This document shows, piece by piece, positions 43,491 through 52,306 of a stretch of DNA of 56,180 bases (positions are counted from its first letter, which is position 1; each line of letters opens with the position of its first letter). The stretch comes from Spirirestis rafaelensis WJT71-NPBG6 (GTDB taxonomy: Bacteria > Cyanobacteriota > Cyanobacteriia > Cyanobacteriales > Nostocaceae), in contig JAHHID010000046.1 of the NCBI GenBank assembly GCA_019359015.1, forward strand, positions 1 to 56,180, written 5' to 3'. Below the pieces are notes generated by a model. The model was not told the DNA's origin. It searched no databases and saw only the letters and a program-made list of their open reading frames with translations. The position numbers and the translations under genes were made by a program.

Positions 43491-44411
43491 ATGTCACAGA
43501 CAAACTTAGCCCATGCTAATCTAGAATTTCAGAAGCCGTTTGATGGAAGTTTGCAACCTGCTGAGGAATCAAGGCGATCGCCTGAAGTTCAGGCTGAGGT
43601 AGAGCGGATTGGTAAAGCTAACACTTACTTTCCCCTAGAGCGCGATACGGAATTATTTGACTGGTTTGATGACCAGCGTGATGCAAAGCTGTGTGGCTAT
43701 GTTACATCTGCTACGGGTTCTGGCTTATTAAAAGCTTGTCAACTGTACAGAACACAGTACGTAAAGCGGAGAGGAACGTTATTGGAAGTTCCGGCGACTG
43801 TTATCTACGCCGAAATAGAGCAGCATGGTGGCCCAACCGATTTGTACTGCTCTATTTTGGAAGAAATTGGTCATCCACTTGCTCATGTTGGAACACTGCG
43901 AGATTTGCGATCGCGCGCATGGGGTAATCTCAAAGCATACGGTGTAAAATTTCTCGTTATCGGTAATGCAGATTACTTAACGTTAGAAGCATTTAACGAA
44001 CTGATTGATGTTTTCACAAAACTAAGAATCCCCGTTATCTTGGTTGGAACTTACTATTTAAATGAGAATATTCTGGAACGGAAAAGTTTGCCATACGTGC
44101 GCGTTCATGACTCATTTTTAGAGTCATACGAGTTTCCTAATTTAACTGAAGAAGAGATAATTGAGGTTGTGGACGATTGGGAAGCAAAATTTCTGCCAGC
44201 AAATGGTCGCTTAAACCTCACACAAATCGAGAGTGTGATTTCTTATTTGCGACTAAAATCTGGAGGACTGATTGAGCCTTTGTATGATTTGCTTCGCAAA
44301 ATAGCAATCCTGAAACTAGATGAGCCAAATTTTGAACTCAATCAAGCTAATTTGACTAGAAAATTCGGTAGACGCAAGGAACCAAAAGTTAAATTCAAAA
44401 GGAAAGGCTGA
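43491..44411 (+). CDS. tnsC: TnsC-like AAA+ regulator lacking Walker A and B residues
   Basis: 306 residues from the ATG at 43491 (a GTG at 43482 overlaps the tnsB stop). The fold follows V-K TnsC: LERDTELFDWFDDQRDAK, VIYAEIEQHGGPTDLYCSIL, IPVILVGTYYLNENIL. But the P-loop reads TSATGSGLLKA (about 72-82), with no GKT/GKS, and Walker B reads LVIGNADYL (155-163), where LIIDEAD is expected. The frame is otherwise intact and full length. It may be an ATPase-dead clade or a decaying copy. TnsC normally polymerises on target DNA and recruits TnsB. Confidence 0.75.
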   Translation: MSQTNLAHANLEFQKPFDGSLQPAEESRRSPEVQAEVERIGKANTYFPLERDTELFDWFDDQRDAKLCGYVTSATGSGLLKACQLYRTQYVKRRGTLLEVPATVIYAEIEQHGGPTDLYCSILEEIGHPLAHVGTLRDLRSRAWGNLKAYGVKFLVIGNADYLTLEAFNELIDVFTKLRIPVILVGTYYLNENILERKSLPYVRVHDSFLESYEFPNLTEEEIIEVVDDWEAKFLPANGRLNLTQIESVISYLRLKSGGLIEPLYDLLRKIAILKLDEPNFELNQANLTRKFGRRKEPKVKFKRKG

Positions 44412-44462
44412 AGTGGCTTATTAGCTTTGGCTTCAAACCATTTAGCTATTGAAACGTAAGTT

Positions 44463-44843
44463 ATGGAACCAGAAGCTGTTCAACATCCACCTTGGTATGT
44501 CGAACCCAACGAAGGGGAAAGTATCAGTCACTATTTTGGTCGATTTAGGCGTCGCGAAGCAGTTAGCGTGTCTTCACCTGGGAGTTTAAGTAAAGCCGCA
44601 GGAATTGGTCCAGTATTAGCAAGGTGGGAGAAATTTCGGTTTAATCCGTTTCCCAGTCAAAAGGAATTAGAGGCGATCGCAAAACTAATAGGCTTGGACG
44701 CAGACCGAATTGCTCAAATGCTCCCTCACTTGGGTGAAAAAATCAAAATGGAGCCAATACGCTTGTGTGCTGCGTGTTACGTAGAGCAACCATATCATCG
44801 AATGGAATGGCAGTTTCAATCAACGGTGGGGTGCGATGTCTGA
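44463..44843 (+). pseudogene. tniQ: tniQ, truncated within its zinc finger
   Basis: 126 codons of a V-K-type TniQ (about 165 residues in ShCAST). Conserved parts are PNEGESISHYFGRFRRREAV, GPVLARWEKFRFNPFPSQKE, LEAIAKLIGLDADRIAQMLP and the first zinc knuckle LCAACYVEQPYHRMEWQFQS. After GCD the homology stops, and the remaining cysteine pairs are missing. The frame ends two codons later, where IS630 sequence on the other strand begins. TniQ links TnsC to the Cas effector, so loss of its tail should disable guided transposition. Confidence 0.8.
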
Positions 44844-45538
44844 ATTACCTGCGTTATATGCTTTAAGGAGTAACTTTCCTTCGATATAATCAACCGCCCC
44901 ATAGTATGTCTGCTTGTCTCTTTCATTAATAACTGAAACGGTTACTTCTTGGTCAGTTTTGCCCCAGACATACCCGCTTAAATCTCCCCATAGCAAATGG
45001 CATTCATCAAGCAGTAATACTCTCAAAAATCCTGTTTCGATTTCCTCTCGGTGCAATGCCCCCGCAATGTTTCAATCTCTTTTTTTTTTGCAGCAACAGC
45101 CTCTGGATCAGCCTTTGGATTCAAAGAAGTGGTTTTCTTCCAACTAATTCCCGCCGCGTCAAATAAATCGTAATAGCTCCGTTTTGATTCGTAGGTAACA
45201 TCATATTCAAATGCCAATTTGTACTCCAGTTCACCAAGCTCCCAAGTATCTTTCGTTTGCAACCAACTTAATACTTCTTTTCGCTGTTCATCGCTCAGGT
45301 AACTCTTTCTTCCTTTATGATTTAAGCGCAGTCCATCTATTCCAAGTTGCTCGTAATCTTGTTTCCAGCCTGTTATCGAACCCAGTGACACATCTAAAAT
45401 CGTCTGAATCTCTTCGTATAAGTAGCCTTGATAAACCAGCTTGACTGCCAACGCTTTCCTTACCTCACGGGCTTCTGGACGAAGAGCGATAAATTCTTGC
45501 AGTTCTGCGATCGCATCCTGTAGATCCTGGTTTATCAT
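44836..45538 (-). pseudogene. IS630-family transposase, frameshifted and 3'-truncated
   Basis: The N-terminal 150 codons (start 45538) hold the helix-turn-helix segment YQGYLYEEIQTILDVSLGSI and WLQTKDTWELGELEYKLA. The DDE part continues in another frame as LHREEIETGFLRVLLLDECH, LLWGDLSGYVWGKT, VINERDKQTYYGAVDYIEGK. The shift lies near the G5 run at 45058-45068. It is not a slip on the A10 run at about 45080, since that frame meets a stop first. The gene is cut at AYNAGNSD, exactly at the tniQ junction. Confidence 0.8.
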
Positions 45539-45555
45539 TGTTCGCTGTTAGACAG

Positions 45556-46755
45556 ATGTACCTCCCCGTATTATCTCGTAGTCTTTTTCAAAAATCAAAT
45601 CGGATTCCTATACCATCTAATATTCAAGCATCTTTAGGGCAAACATTATGGATTTATGGAGAAGTAGATCCAAGTGAAGATTGTGATACACTAGCTGAAA
45701 AATTAGCCATAGCGTTAGTAGCTGACACAAATTTAAATCCTGTAGGAACACAACAAGGAGAACTGTTTGGTAGTCTTTTATTTGAATACCAAGCACTTGA
45801 CCCAGATGAACCAGATAATCCTGCCAAACAATGCCATATTTTAATAGTCATTAATAATAGTCAAGCTGCAACAGGAACACTTGCAGCAGAAGCCTATGAC
45901 TGGTTGCTAAATTTACTTTGTAGCTACCACAAAATACTTTACATTTATCACCTAGGTCGTGAACGCTACCGAGAAGCGAGAACAATTTATAGCGATTTAT
46001 AAAATAAAATCCAATAATTTAATAGTCTGATATCTGGAAAGAAAATACAATTATCTGGGTTAAAAAGCTTAATGGGAGAAATACCCAAAAAAAGCTTTGA
46101 TTACGCCAGATGCTTGCAAGATTTACAAACGCACCACACAGCAATTACTACTAATATTACTAATTACAGAATTTGTTTAGAGAATATTCAAACTATTGGT
46201 AGGGTCAATAGTCCTCAATCCTGGCAAGATTTTATTAATAAAGACTGTAAGAAATGGCAAGAACAAATACAAACAGATATTAACTATCTGACTCCAGGTC
46301 AAGAATTGTTTGGACAATTCGTTGATACAATTCGCGGTATAGTAGAAACAGAACAAGCCGAGAGCGATCGCGCTACCCAAGAAATTCTCCGCCAAAAAGA
46401 GGAAGCAGACAAAAGACGCAATGAGAACTTGCAAACAGCGATCGCAATCCTGGGTTTTGGCTTAGGTGCAGCACAAATAGGTGTCAGTACAGCACCCTAC
46501 ATAATTCCTCAACAGCAACCACCAACACCAATACAGCTACCTTTTACTACGTCTCAACCGCATCCCTTTGTTTTGTCGGTAGTGTTAAGCCTGCTTTTTG
46601 GCGTTGCGGGAGCATTTTTTGGTTGGGGTGTGAGTCATTTGTTTCAGGCGATCGCTACACGCAGATTTAAGGCTATTCAAGCCAGTAGTAACCAGCCAGC
46701 AATCTCAACCGGAAGTCAGCAAAGTTTGCCGCAAGGGGGAAAACAAGACACATAA
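45556..46755 (+). pseudogene. Unrecognised two-helix membrane protein gene with two in-frame TAA stops
   Basis: Two open parts, 45556-46002 and 46072-46755, are in the same frame, separated by TAA at 46000 and 46015. The sequence across the gap (NKIQ, FNSLISGKKIQLSGLKSL) looks coding, so this was probably one gene of about 400 codons. The first part is a mixed alpha/beta domain (LWIYGEVDPSEDCDTLAEKL; QCHILIVINNSQAATGTLAA). The second is helical, with two membrane segments (TAIAILGFGLGAAQIGVS, FVLSVVLSLLFGVAGAFFGW). Function unknown; transposon cargo. Confidence 0.65.
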
Positions 46756-46825
46756 AGTGTTTTGAGAGTTCAGTTAGAATGCGATCGCCTGCTCCTTGTA
46801 AACAAAATCTGGCTTAAAGTCGAAC

Positions 46826-47530
46826 TTAGTAGCTTCCAAGAGGGGAGCGGTTCAACTCATCCTTATAAAATTTCCAATTCGGCAGAAACTTATTCATCAA
46901 AGCTACAAAGCGATCGCCATGATGACGTTCTAAAAGATGCACCATTTCGTGAACTACAACGTACTCTAGGCAAAGCTTGTCTTTTTTCGCTAGTTCCAGG
47001 TTGAGCCAGATGCGTTTGGCTTGGATGTTGCAAGTACCCCATTTGGTTTTCATCAGTTTTACCCCCCAGTCCTCAACCTGGACTCCCATGTTCTTTTGCC
47101 ACTTTTCGATTAATGGGGGAATTTCCTGTTTTAACTGCTGTCGATACCAGGACATCATGACTTGTTTGCGTTGCGCTTCATGACTTCCTGGTTTCACATA
47201 AAGGTCGATATAAGTATTATTTCTAACTTCTACTTTGGGATTACCCTGATAATAGATGACATTTAGTAAATAGCGTTTGCCTTGAAAGTAATGACTTTCA
47301 CCAGACACAAATTCTCTTTTTGACTGGCGTTCTTGTGTTTCAAAGTTAGCTTGATGCTTTTTAATCCAGGCTAGTTTGGAGATGGCGAATAAACGCACAG
47401 CTTCGTCATCCAAGTGTAAGGGTGTGGCGATACGTACTCGACCATCAGGGGGATAAACTGCCAAGTGCAAGTTTTTAATATCTTTTCTGGCAACGTCTAT
47501 GACAAGTTCACCGACTGTTATTTGATGCAT
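46826..47530 (-). CDS. YgjP-like (DUF45, M48-type) metallopeptidase
   Basis: A 234-residue zinc peptidase with HEMVH (194-198) and the downstream HHGDRF, the WLG/SprT-like layout. The N-terminal region VARKDIKNLHLAVYPPDGRV is family-typical, as is WGTCNIQAKRIWLNLEL. It lies one base downstream of hsdR. YgjP-like peptidases often follow type I restriction genes, so a role in controlling or processing HsdR is plausible but unproved. Confidence 0.85.
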   Translation of the reverse strand: MHQITVGELVIDVARKDIKNLHLAVYPPDGRVRIATPLHLDDEAVRLFAISKLAWIKKHQANFETQERQSKREFVSGESHYFQGKRYLLNVIYYQGNPKVEVRNNTYIDLYVKPGSHEAQRKQVMMSWYRQQLKQEIPPLIEKWQKNMGVQVEDWGVKLMKTKWGTCNIQAKRIWLNLELAKKDKLCLEYVVVHEMVHLLERHHGDRFVALMNKFLPNWKFYKDELNRSPLGSY

Positions 47531-47531
47531 C

Positions 47532-50500
47532 CTAATACTCGCTTTGGCTCTTGACTATTTCAAAAATGCGCTCTAAATCTTCAGGGGAAGTTAGATATTG
47601 TTTAATGGCATTTTTTACTTCGCGCTTTTTGATTTTGTTTCCTCGCCAACCATCTTTTTTGGTTTGGCGAATTGTATCATCTATCGCTAGAGATAACGCT
47701 TCGTTTTGATTGAGGTTGTCGTATAACGCCCTTTTAGCAGCAGAGTTCAATGATTGAGGATACTGTGATGAGCTACTCGGTTGAGCAACTTGTTTACTTA
47801 ACTCAACAATTTTCTGCAAATAGGCTTTATAGTCTTGGGCTTTTGCTTTTCGGACTTGGATTAACTCATCGAGCAGCGTGGACATATTTTCAAAATATTT
47901 GGGATTGGTTGGCTGCTGATCGATAATGAGTTTGCGTAAGTTGTTTTCGATTGTTTCCGCTACAGCTGTTGGGTTTTGCTTGATGCTTTTGGGTAATGCG
48001 TCAACTGCATTTGCACCGCGTTCGACAATCAACTGAATCAGTGTCATGTCGTCAAAGGCTGAAATTAGTTCGCTTTCTTCTGCACCGATATAGCTATCAA
48101 TCAAGTGACGCATGGCGGGTTCATAGGTTTTCAAGTCGATATAATCGCCACTGCGTAGTTTCACCTCAGCGCGTACCTGTTCGTAATGCTTAACTTCTTG
48201 TTTAATAATTTCGATTTCTGCTGGAGTGTATCCGGCTTCGACCATGTCATTTGCTAAGTTGGCGTAGGCTCGAACCAAAGGGGCTGTATACTTATAAAGG
48301 GCAAGGCGTTTTTGCTGGTTGTCTTGAAGCTTGTCCGGCTCGTCGTTCGCACCACCGAAATAGCGTCCATAGGCATCGGTGTCTTTGGGTGGCTCTACTG
48401 GTTCACACAGAGCTTTGATGCTTTCTCTGGCAATTTCCAGACGCTCCCTACCCTTGGTTAACCTGTCGCTTAATAACCCATCAACATCGTCTGTATCATA
48501 ATCTTCAAAGGCTTCAGAAGTATAATCGTTAACTGATTTTTCTAAGCTTTTAAATAGGTCTTTGTAGTCGATAATGTAACCATATTCTTTATCTTCCCCA
48601 TCTAACCGATTGACGCGACAAACAGCTTGAAATAGACTGTGGTCACGCATGGATTTATCAATGTAAAGATAGGTGGTAGGGGGAGTATCGAAGCCTGTTA
48701 ACAGTTTATCTACTACAATCAGCAGCTTCATTTGGGCGGGTGATTCGACAAATTTATTTTTGACTTCTTTCTCGAATTTCTCTGGCGTTTTGCCATTGAG
48801 CATTTTTTGATAAATTTCGTACTGCTTTAGTTTTTCGGTGGGTTCATCTTCTCCGGTGCTTTCACCTTTAATACTCTGGAGAGAGCCGTCATAGGAAGTA
48901 ACAATGGCACATTTTGTAAAGCCAGCATTTTGGAATAACTCGTAATATTTGCAGGCTTCATAAATACTGCTACTGACGAGCATGGCATTGCCCCGACCGT
49001 TTTGCAGGCGGTCTTTGGTGTTAAAATCTAAGATGATATCAGCAACAATTTTTTCTAATCGTGATTTTGAACTGAGGACTTTTTGCATCGTACCCCAGCG
49101 TCTTTTGAGTTCGGTTTTGGCATATTCGGTTAAGTTTCTAGTTTTAGCTTCAAACCACTGATCAATTTTTGTTTGTGAAGTAATATTTTGGTCAACATTG
49201 CGGGCTTCGTAGCGCAAATCTAAGACAACTTGATCGCTGACAGCTTCATCAAATTTGTAGGTGTGAATGTAATCACCAAAAATTTCGATGGTTGTTTCTC
49301 TGTCTTTTTTGAGTAGGGGTGTACCAGTAAAACCGATTAACAAAGCATTGGGCAAAATTTGCTTCATGGCTTTGTGCAATTTCCCGGACTGGGTGCGGTG
49401 ACACTCATCCACAAAGACATACATATCGCCCTTGGCTTGAAAATTTTGGGGTAAACTGCGCTTGAGTTCGGCAATGTAGTTGTCGTAGTCTGCTTTATTT
49501 TTTTTACCGTCCTTTCTGCCAAATTTATGGATTAAGGAGCAGAGCAACCAACGAGTAGTATTATTCAGTTGGGTAATTAACTCTTGACCGCTTTTGGTGC
49601 GATAGATGTTTTCATTGACCCCTAGAAAGACGTTTTTAATTTGCTCGTCGAGTTCATCACGGTCAGTAATAATTAACACACGAGCATTAGGGTTATATTC
49701 CCGAATCCATTTGGTGAGCCAAACCATCGTCAGGCTTTTACCACTGCCTTGGGTATGCCATATGATACCTCCTTCCCTGCGATAGAGGTAAACTTGGGCA
49801 GCCTTAACTCCAAAATACTGGTTATGACGGCAGAGTTTTTTGATACCACTGTCAAAAACGAGAAAGTTGTGGATTAGTTCTAGAAATCGTTCTTTTTCAC
49901 AGAGTTGCAGCAGATGTCTGTCTAAGGGATTTTCTATATCGCTGGCTTCTTTCCAGGTTAGGTAATATTTTTCTGAGGTTTCAATGGTGCCATAACGGAG
50001 TCCTTCGGTGTCGTTACCTGCCATGACAAACTGCATGGTCGTAAAGAAGGGCTTAATAAAAACAGATTTTTGATTATCGAGGTTTTGGCGGATGCCTTCA
50101 GATACGGAAACGGTACTGCGTTTAAGTTCGAGAACACCGATCGCAATACCATTAACATAAAGTACGATATCTGGGCGTTTGGTGTTTTCGCCTTTGACAG
50201 TGACTTCTTCGGCGATCGCAAAATCATTTTCTAGAGGTTGTTCCCAGTTGATCAGCCAAACGGTTTGGGTGTTTTCGCCAACTTCTTCTTTGACTTTGAC
50301 CCCATAGCGCAGGAGGCTATAAACTTCTTTGTTGATGTCATAAAGGCTTTTGCTTTGGTCGCCTGCGACTTTCTTGAGTTCATACAAGGCTTTAGTGATG
50401 AGGCTGTTGCTGTAGCCTTGTTTATCGCGTAGGAAGGTACTGAGGATTTCCGTTTCGATGTTGCTGTTGTTAGGTCGGTCTTGCCAATTACCCAGATAGC

Positions 50501-50576
50501 GATAGTGTAATTGTTGCTCGAATAATTGCACAATGCGGTTTTGGGTTAGGCGTTCGCGTTGTCCGACCTTGCTCAT
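47532..50576 (-). CDS. hsdR: Type I restriction enzyme R subunit
   Basis: A 1014-residue DNA translocase and nuclease. The N-terminal PD-(D/E)XK nuclease is NTKRPDIVLYVNGIAIGVLE followed by LKRS. The SF2 motor has motif I WHTQGSGKSLTMVWL, motif II VDECHRTQSG, motif III FTGTPLL, and motif VI around QAVCRVNRLDG. The C-terminal helical domain binds the methylase. It is intact and of normal length. It needs HsdM and HsdS, both encoded upstream on the same strand, separated by a PIN-domain remnant. Confidence 0.94.
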   Translation of the reverse strand: MSKVGQRERLTQNRIVQLFEQQLHYRYLGNWQDRPNNSNIETEILSTFLRDKQGYSNSLITKALYELKKVAGDQSKSLYDINKEVYSLLRYGVKVKEEVGENTQTVWLINWEQPLENDFAIAEEVTVKGENTKRPDIVLYVNGIAIGVLELKRSTVSVSEGIRQNLDNQKSVFIKPFFTTMQFVMAGNDTEGLRYGTIETSEKYYLTWKEASDIENPLDRHLLQLCEKERFLELIHNFLVFDSGIKKLCRHNQYFGVKAAQVYLYRREGGIIWHTQGSGKSLTMVWLTKWIREYNPNARVLIITDRDELDEQIKNVFLGVNENIYRTKSGQELITQLNNTTRWLLCSLIHKFGRKDGKKNKADYDNYIAELKRSLPQNFQAKGDMYVFVDECHRTQSGKLHKAMKQILPNALLIGFTGTPLLKKDRETTIEIFGDYIHTYKFDEAVSDQVVLDLRYEARNVDQNITSQTKIDQWFEAKTRNLTEYAKTELKRRWGTMQKVLSSKSRLEKIVADIILDFNTKDRLQNGRGNAMLVSSSIYEACKYYELFQNAGFTKCAIVTSYDGSLQSIKGESTGEDEPTEKLKQYEIYQKMLNGKTPEKFEKEVKNKFVESPAQMKLLIVVDKLLTGFDTPPTTYLYIDKSMRDHSLFQAVCRVNRLDGEDKEYGYIIDYKDLFKSLEKSVNDYTSEAFEDYDTDDVDGLLSDRLTKGRERLEIARESIKALCEPVEPPKDTDAYGRYFGGANDEPDKLQDNQQKRLALYKYTAPLVRAYANLANDMVEAGYTPAEIEIIKQEVKHYEQVRAEVKLRSGDYIDLKTYEPAMRHLIDSYIGAEESELISAFDDMTLIQLIVERGANAVDALPKSIKQNPTAVAETIENNLRKLIIDQQPTNPKYFENMSTLLDELIQVRKAKAQDYKAYLQKIVELSKQVAQPSSSSQYPQSLNSAAKRALYDNLNQNEALSLAIDDTIRQTKKDGWRGNKIKKREVKNAIKQYLTSPEDLERIFEIVKSQSEY

Positions 50577-50640
50577 AGCAACTATCTCACTGTGATAATC
50601 ACGGTTTTACTCAGCTTTAAATATGACACTGTTTATCAAA

Positions 50641-50853
50641 CTATGTCATCTCTATTTGTGTCATCTGTGAATTTTCTGTGTAGCTTAATGTTTGTAGCCA
50701 GGAAACACCCGTGAGATTGGTATCGACTGTAGCTAATGTTAATTGGTGGTAAACTGCTGTAGCTGCAATAAAGCGATCGCCTGGGTCTTGGTGTGGTAAA
50801 TTAATCTGACGGCTTAAAATAGCGATGTGGCGGTTGAAAACCTTGGCGTTGAT
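50641..50853 (-). pseudogene. VapC-like PIN-domain toxin, C-terminal remnant
   Basis: The open frame directly after the hsdS stop reads NAKVFNRHIAILSRQINLPH and then QDPGDRFIAATAVYHQLTLA, TVDTNLTGV. This is the C-terminal half of a PIN nuclease with its conserved DPxDRFIAATA motif. The N-terminal catalytic half and a start codon are missing. It ends in TAG at 50641, between hsdS and hsdR. Confidence 0.7.
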
Positions 50854-51917
50854 TAATAACTGCTAATTAGCCTTGTCTTCCCGGTTAATAATTCTTGCAT
50901 CATGCCTTGTTTGATGGCTTTGTATTTGTCGCGCTTTTGTTCTAAGCCTGCAATTTCTGCATCCATATCGCTAAGGATTTGAGCGATCGCTTTTTGTTCT
51001 TCAACACAAGGCAAGTTAATTTCAATATTTTCAATCGTTTTAGCGTTTAAGCTGGGAACTCCAGAAGCCTCATTATAGGAATACCAATCAATCAAATTAA
51101 ATCGATAAAAAATAAATTTTGGAAATGCATTAGTTAATATCTCTGTATAAAACAAAGTGTCTATCGTCCAAAATGGAATATCCATATATTGTGGAATATC
51201 AATAGTTCCCTTCCGTCCGATTAGTACTGATGGTTTGTCGTATAAATATGTTTTTGCTCTACCAATTTCTCCTCCTGTAGCTAAAATTGGAAATTCGCCA
51301 TTTTTGTTTACCACATCATGCTGACTTTTTCCATGTCGGACTTTTAATGCTTCCCCCAACTTCTTCAGCTCCCACTCACCGCTAAAACCCGGCAGGCGTT
51401 TTTTGCCCGTGAGAAGTTGCTGCATCGTGCCTTGCTTGGTGTTGCGCTTTTTGGTGATGAGGCGATCGCACTCTGTAATCAGGGCATCGACATCGCTGAG
51501 GGTTTGGGCGATCGCTTTTTGTTCAGGAAGAGGAGGGACTTTAACTGGTATTGGATAAATAAAATTTCGGTTGAGTGAAGGTTGAGCGCCCCCTGAGTTA
51601 TATCGTTGAAAATCAATTGATTTCAGGAAATAGTAGGCGAATAGTTCATCATTAGCATGAAAATCAATAACGTATAGAGCAGTATTTAATGCCCAAAAAT
51701 CAACACGAGAGTAGCTAACTACTCCAAATGAAGCACCACTTCTACCTACAGTTACTCCCGGACCGTTTGTTGTGGCTGTGTCATGATAACCAGTGATTCC
51801 GAAGGAACCAAGCACGGGTATATTTCCTGGTTTTCGCTGAGGCTCAGGTAAATCATGTCCTCTTCGCAAGGTTACAAACTCCCCAAGCTTCGTGTGCTGC
51901 CATCCGTCAGATACCAT
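50853..51917 (-). CDS. hsdS: Type I restriction enzyme S (specificity) subunit
   Basis: 354 residues with two target-recognition domains, each closed by a conserved helix: PLPEQKAIAQTLSDVDALIT (about 135-154) and CVEEQKAIAQILSDMDAEIA (about 310-329). It sets the sequence recognised by the complex. The TRD signatures WALNTALYVI and WTIDTLFYTE are visible. Length is on the short side but complete. It lies downstream of hsdM with an hsdM-tail remnant and a small gene between. Confidence 0.92.
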   Translation of the reverse strand: MVSDGWQHTKLGEFVTLRRGHDLPEPQRKPGNIPVLGSFGITGYHDTATTNGPGVTVGRSGASFGVVSYSRVDFWALNTALYVIDFHANDELFAYYFLKSIDFQRYNSGGAQPSLNRNFIYPIPVKVPPLPEQKAIAQTLSDVDALITECDRLITKKRNTKQGTMQQLLTGKKRLPGFSGEWELKKLGEALKVRHGKSQHDVVNKNGEFPILATGGEIGRAKTYLYDKPSVLIGRKGTIDIPQYMDIPFWTIDTLFYTEILTNAFPKFIFYRFNLIDWYSYNEASGVPSLNAKTIENIEINLPCVEEQKAIAQILSDMDAEIAGLEQKRDKYKAIKQGMMQELLTGKTRLISSY

Positions 51918-51960
51918 AACGCAATCCTCGCAAGCTATTCCAAATCACCTTTTTCAACCG

Positions 51961-52096
51961 TTAACATTCATATCCAAATCCCATCCGCTTCAAATGCCCC
52001 TCAACCTTAGCCGTCAACTCCTCAACCTCACTCGTCAACTGCGGTCAAGGCATATCATACCGTTCCGCTAACTCCTTTATTCGCTGCGTCAATCGT
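51961..52096 (-). pseudogene. Duplicated fragment of an hsdM 3' end
   Basis: Read on the minus strand this matches the last 45 codons of the hsdM gene at 52306 (TQRIKELAERYD, EVEELTAKVEGHL), with an in-frame TGA and a different ending (MGFGYEC instead of MGLLW). It is a second, diverged hsdM tail, so hsdM or hsdS has been replaced or shuffled by recombination. Confidence 0.75.
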
Positions 52097-52105
52097 TCAA
52101 AAATT

Positions 52106-52306
52106 TTAATTAACTTTTCTATTTCTAATACGCTTAAGGTCTTCCCAAAACTCTTCTCTTGTTACTTTATCTAAAGTTTCCTTTCTTTCTTGTGTATAGT
52201 CACCGCTTCCCCATCCAGCTTGTTGTAAAAAGCGAATAGCATCTACTTGACCCAAATGTTCTACTAAAACCTCATAACCTTTTTTTCTCAATTCAATTTT
52301 ATCCAT
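52106..52306 (-). CDS. Small protein coupled to hsdM, not recognised
   Basis: 66 residues from an ATG that overlaps the hsdM stop (TGATG), so it is translationally coupled. Sequence (IELRKKGYEVLVEHLGQVDA, IRFLQQAGWGSGDYTQER) resembles small cyanobacterial antitoxin-like proteins often encoded beside PIN toxins. A PIN remnant does lie nearby at 50641. Function is not established. Confidence 0.6.
   Translation of the reverse strand: MDKIELRKKGYEVLVEHLGQVDAIRFLQQAGWGSGDYTQERKETLDKVTREEFWEDLKRIRNRKVN

Noticed and set aside
45060-45095. Programmed -1 frameshift on the A10 run of the IS630 transposase
   Set aside because: The frame reached by slipping on the A-run meets TGA at once. The true shift lies after it near the G5 run, so it is a mutation.
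50611-50670. TGTCATC/TTTAAA motifs taken at first for a CAST right end
   Set aside because: They fall inside or next to the PIN-domain remnant reading frame and lack the N7/8 spacing and a GTACA terminus.
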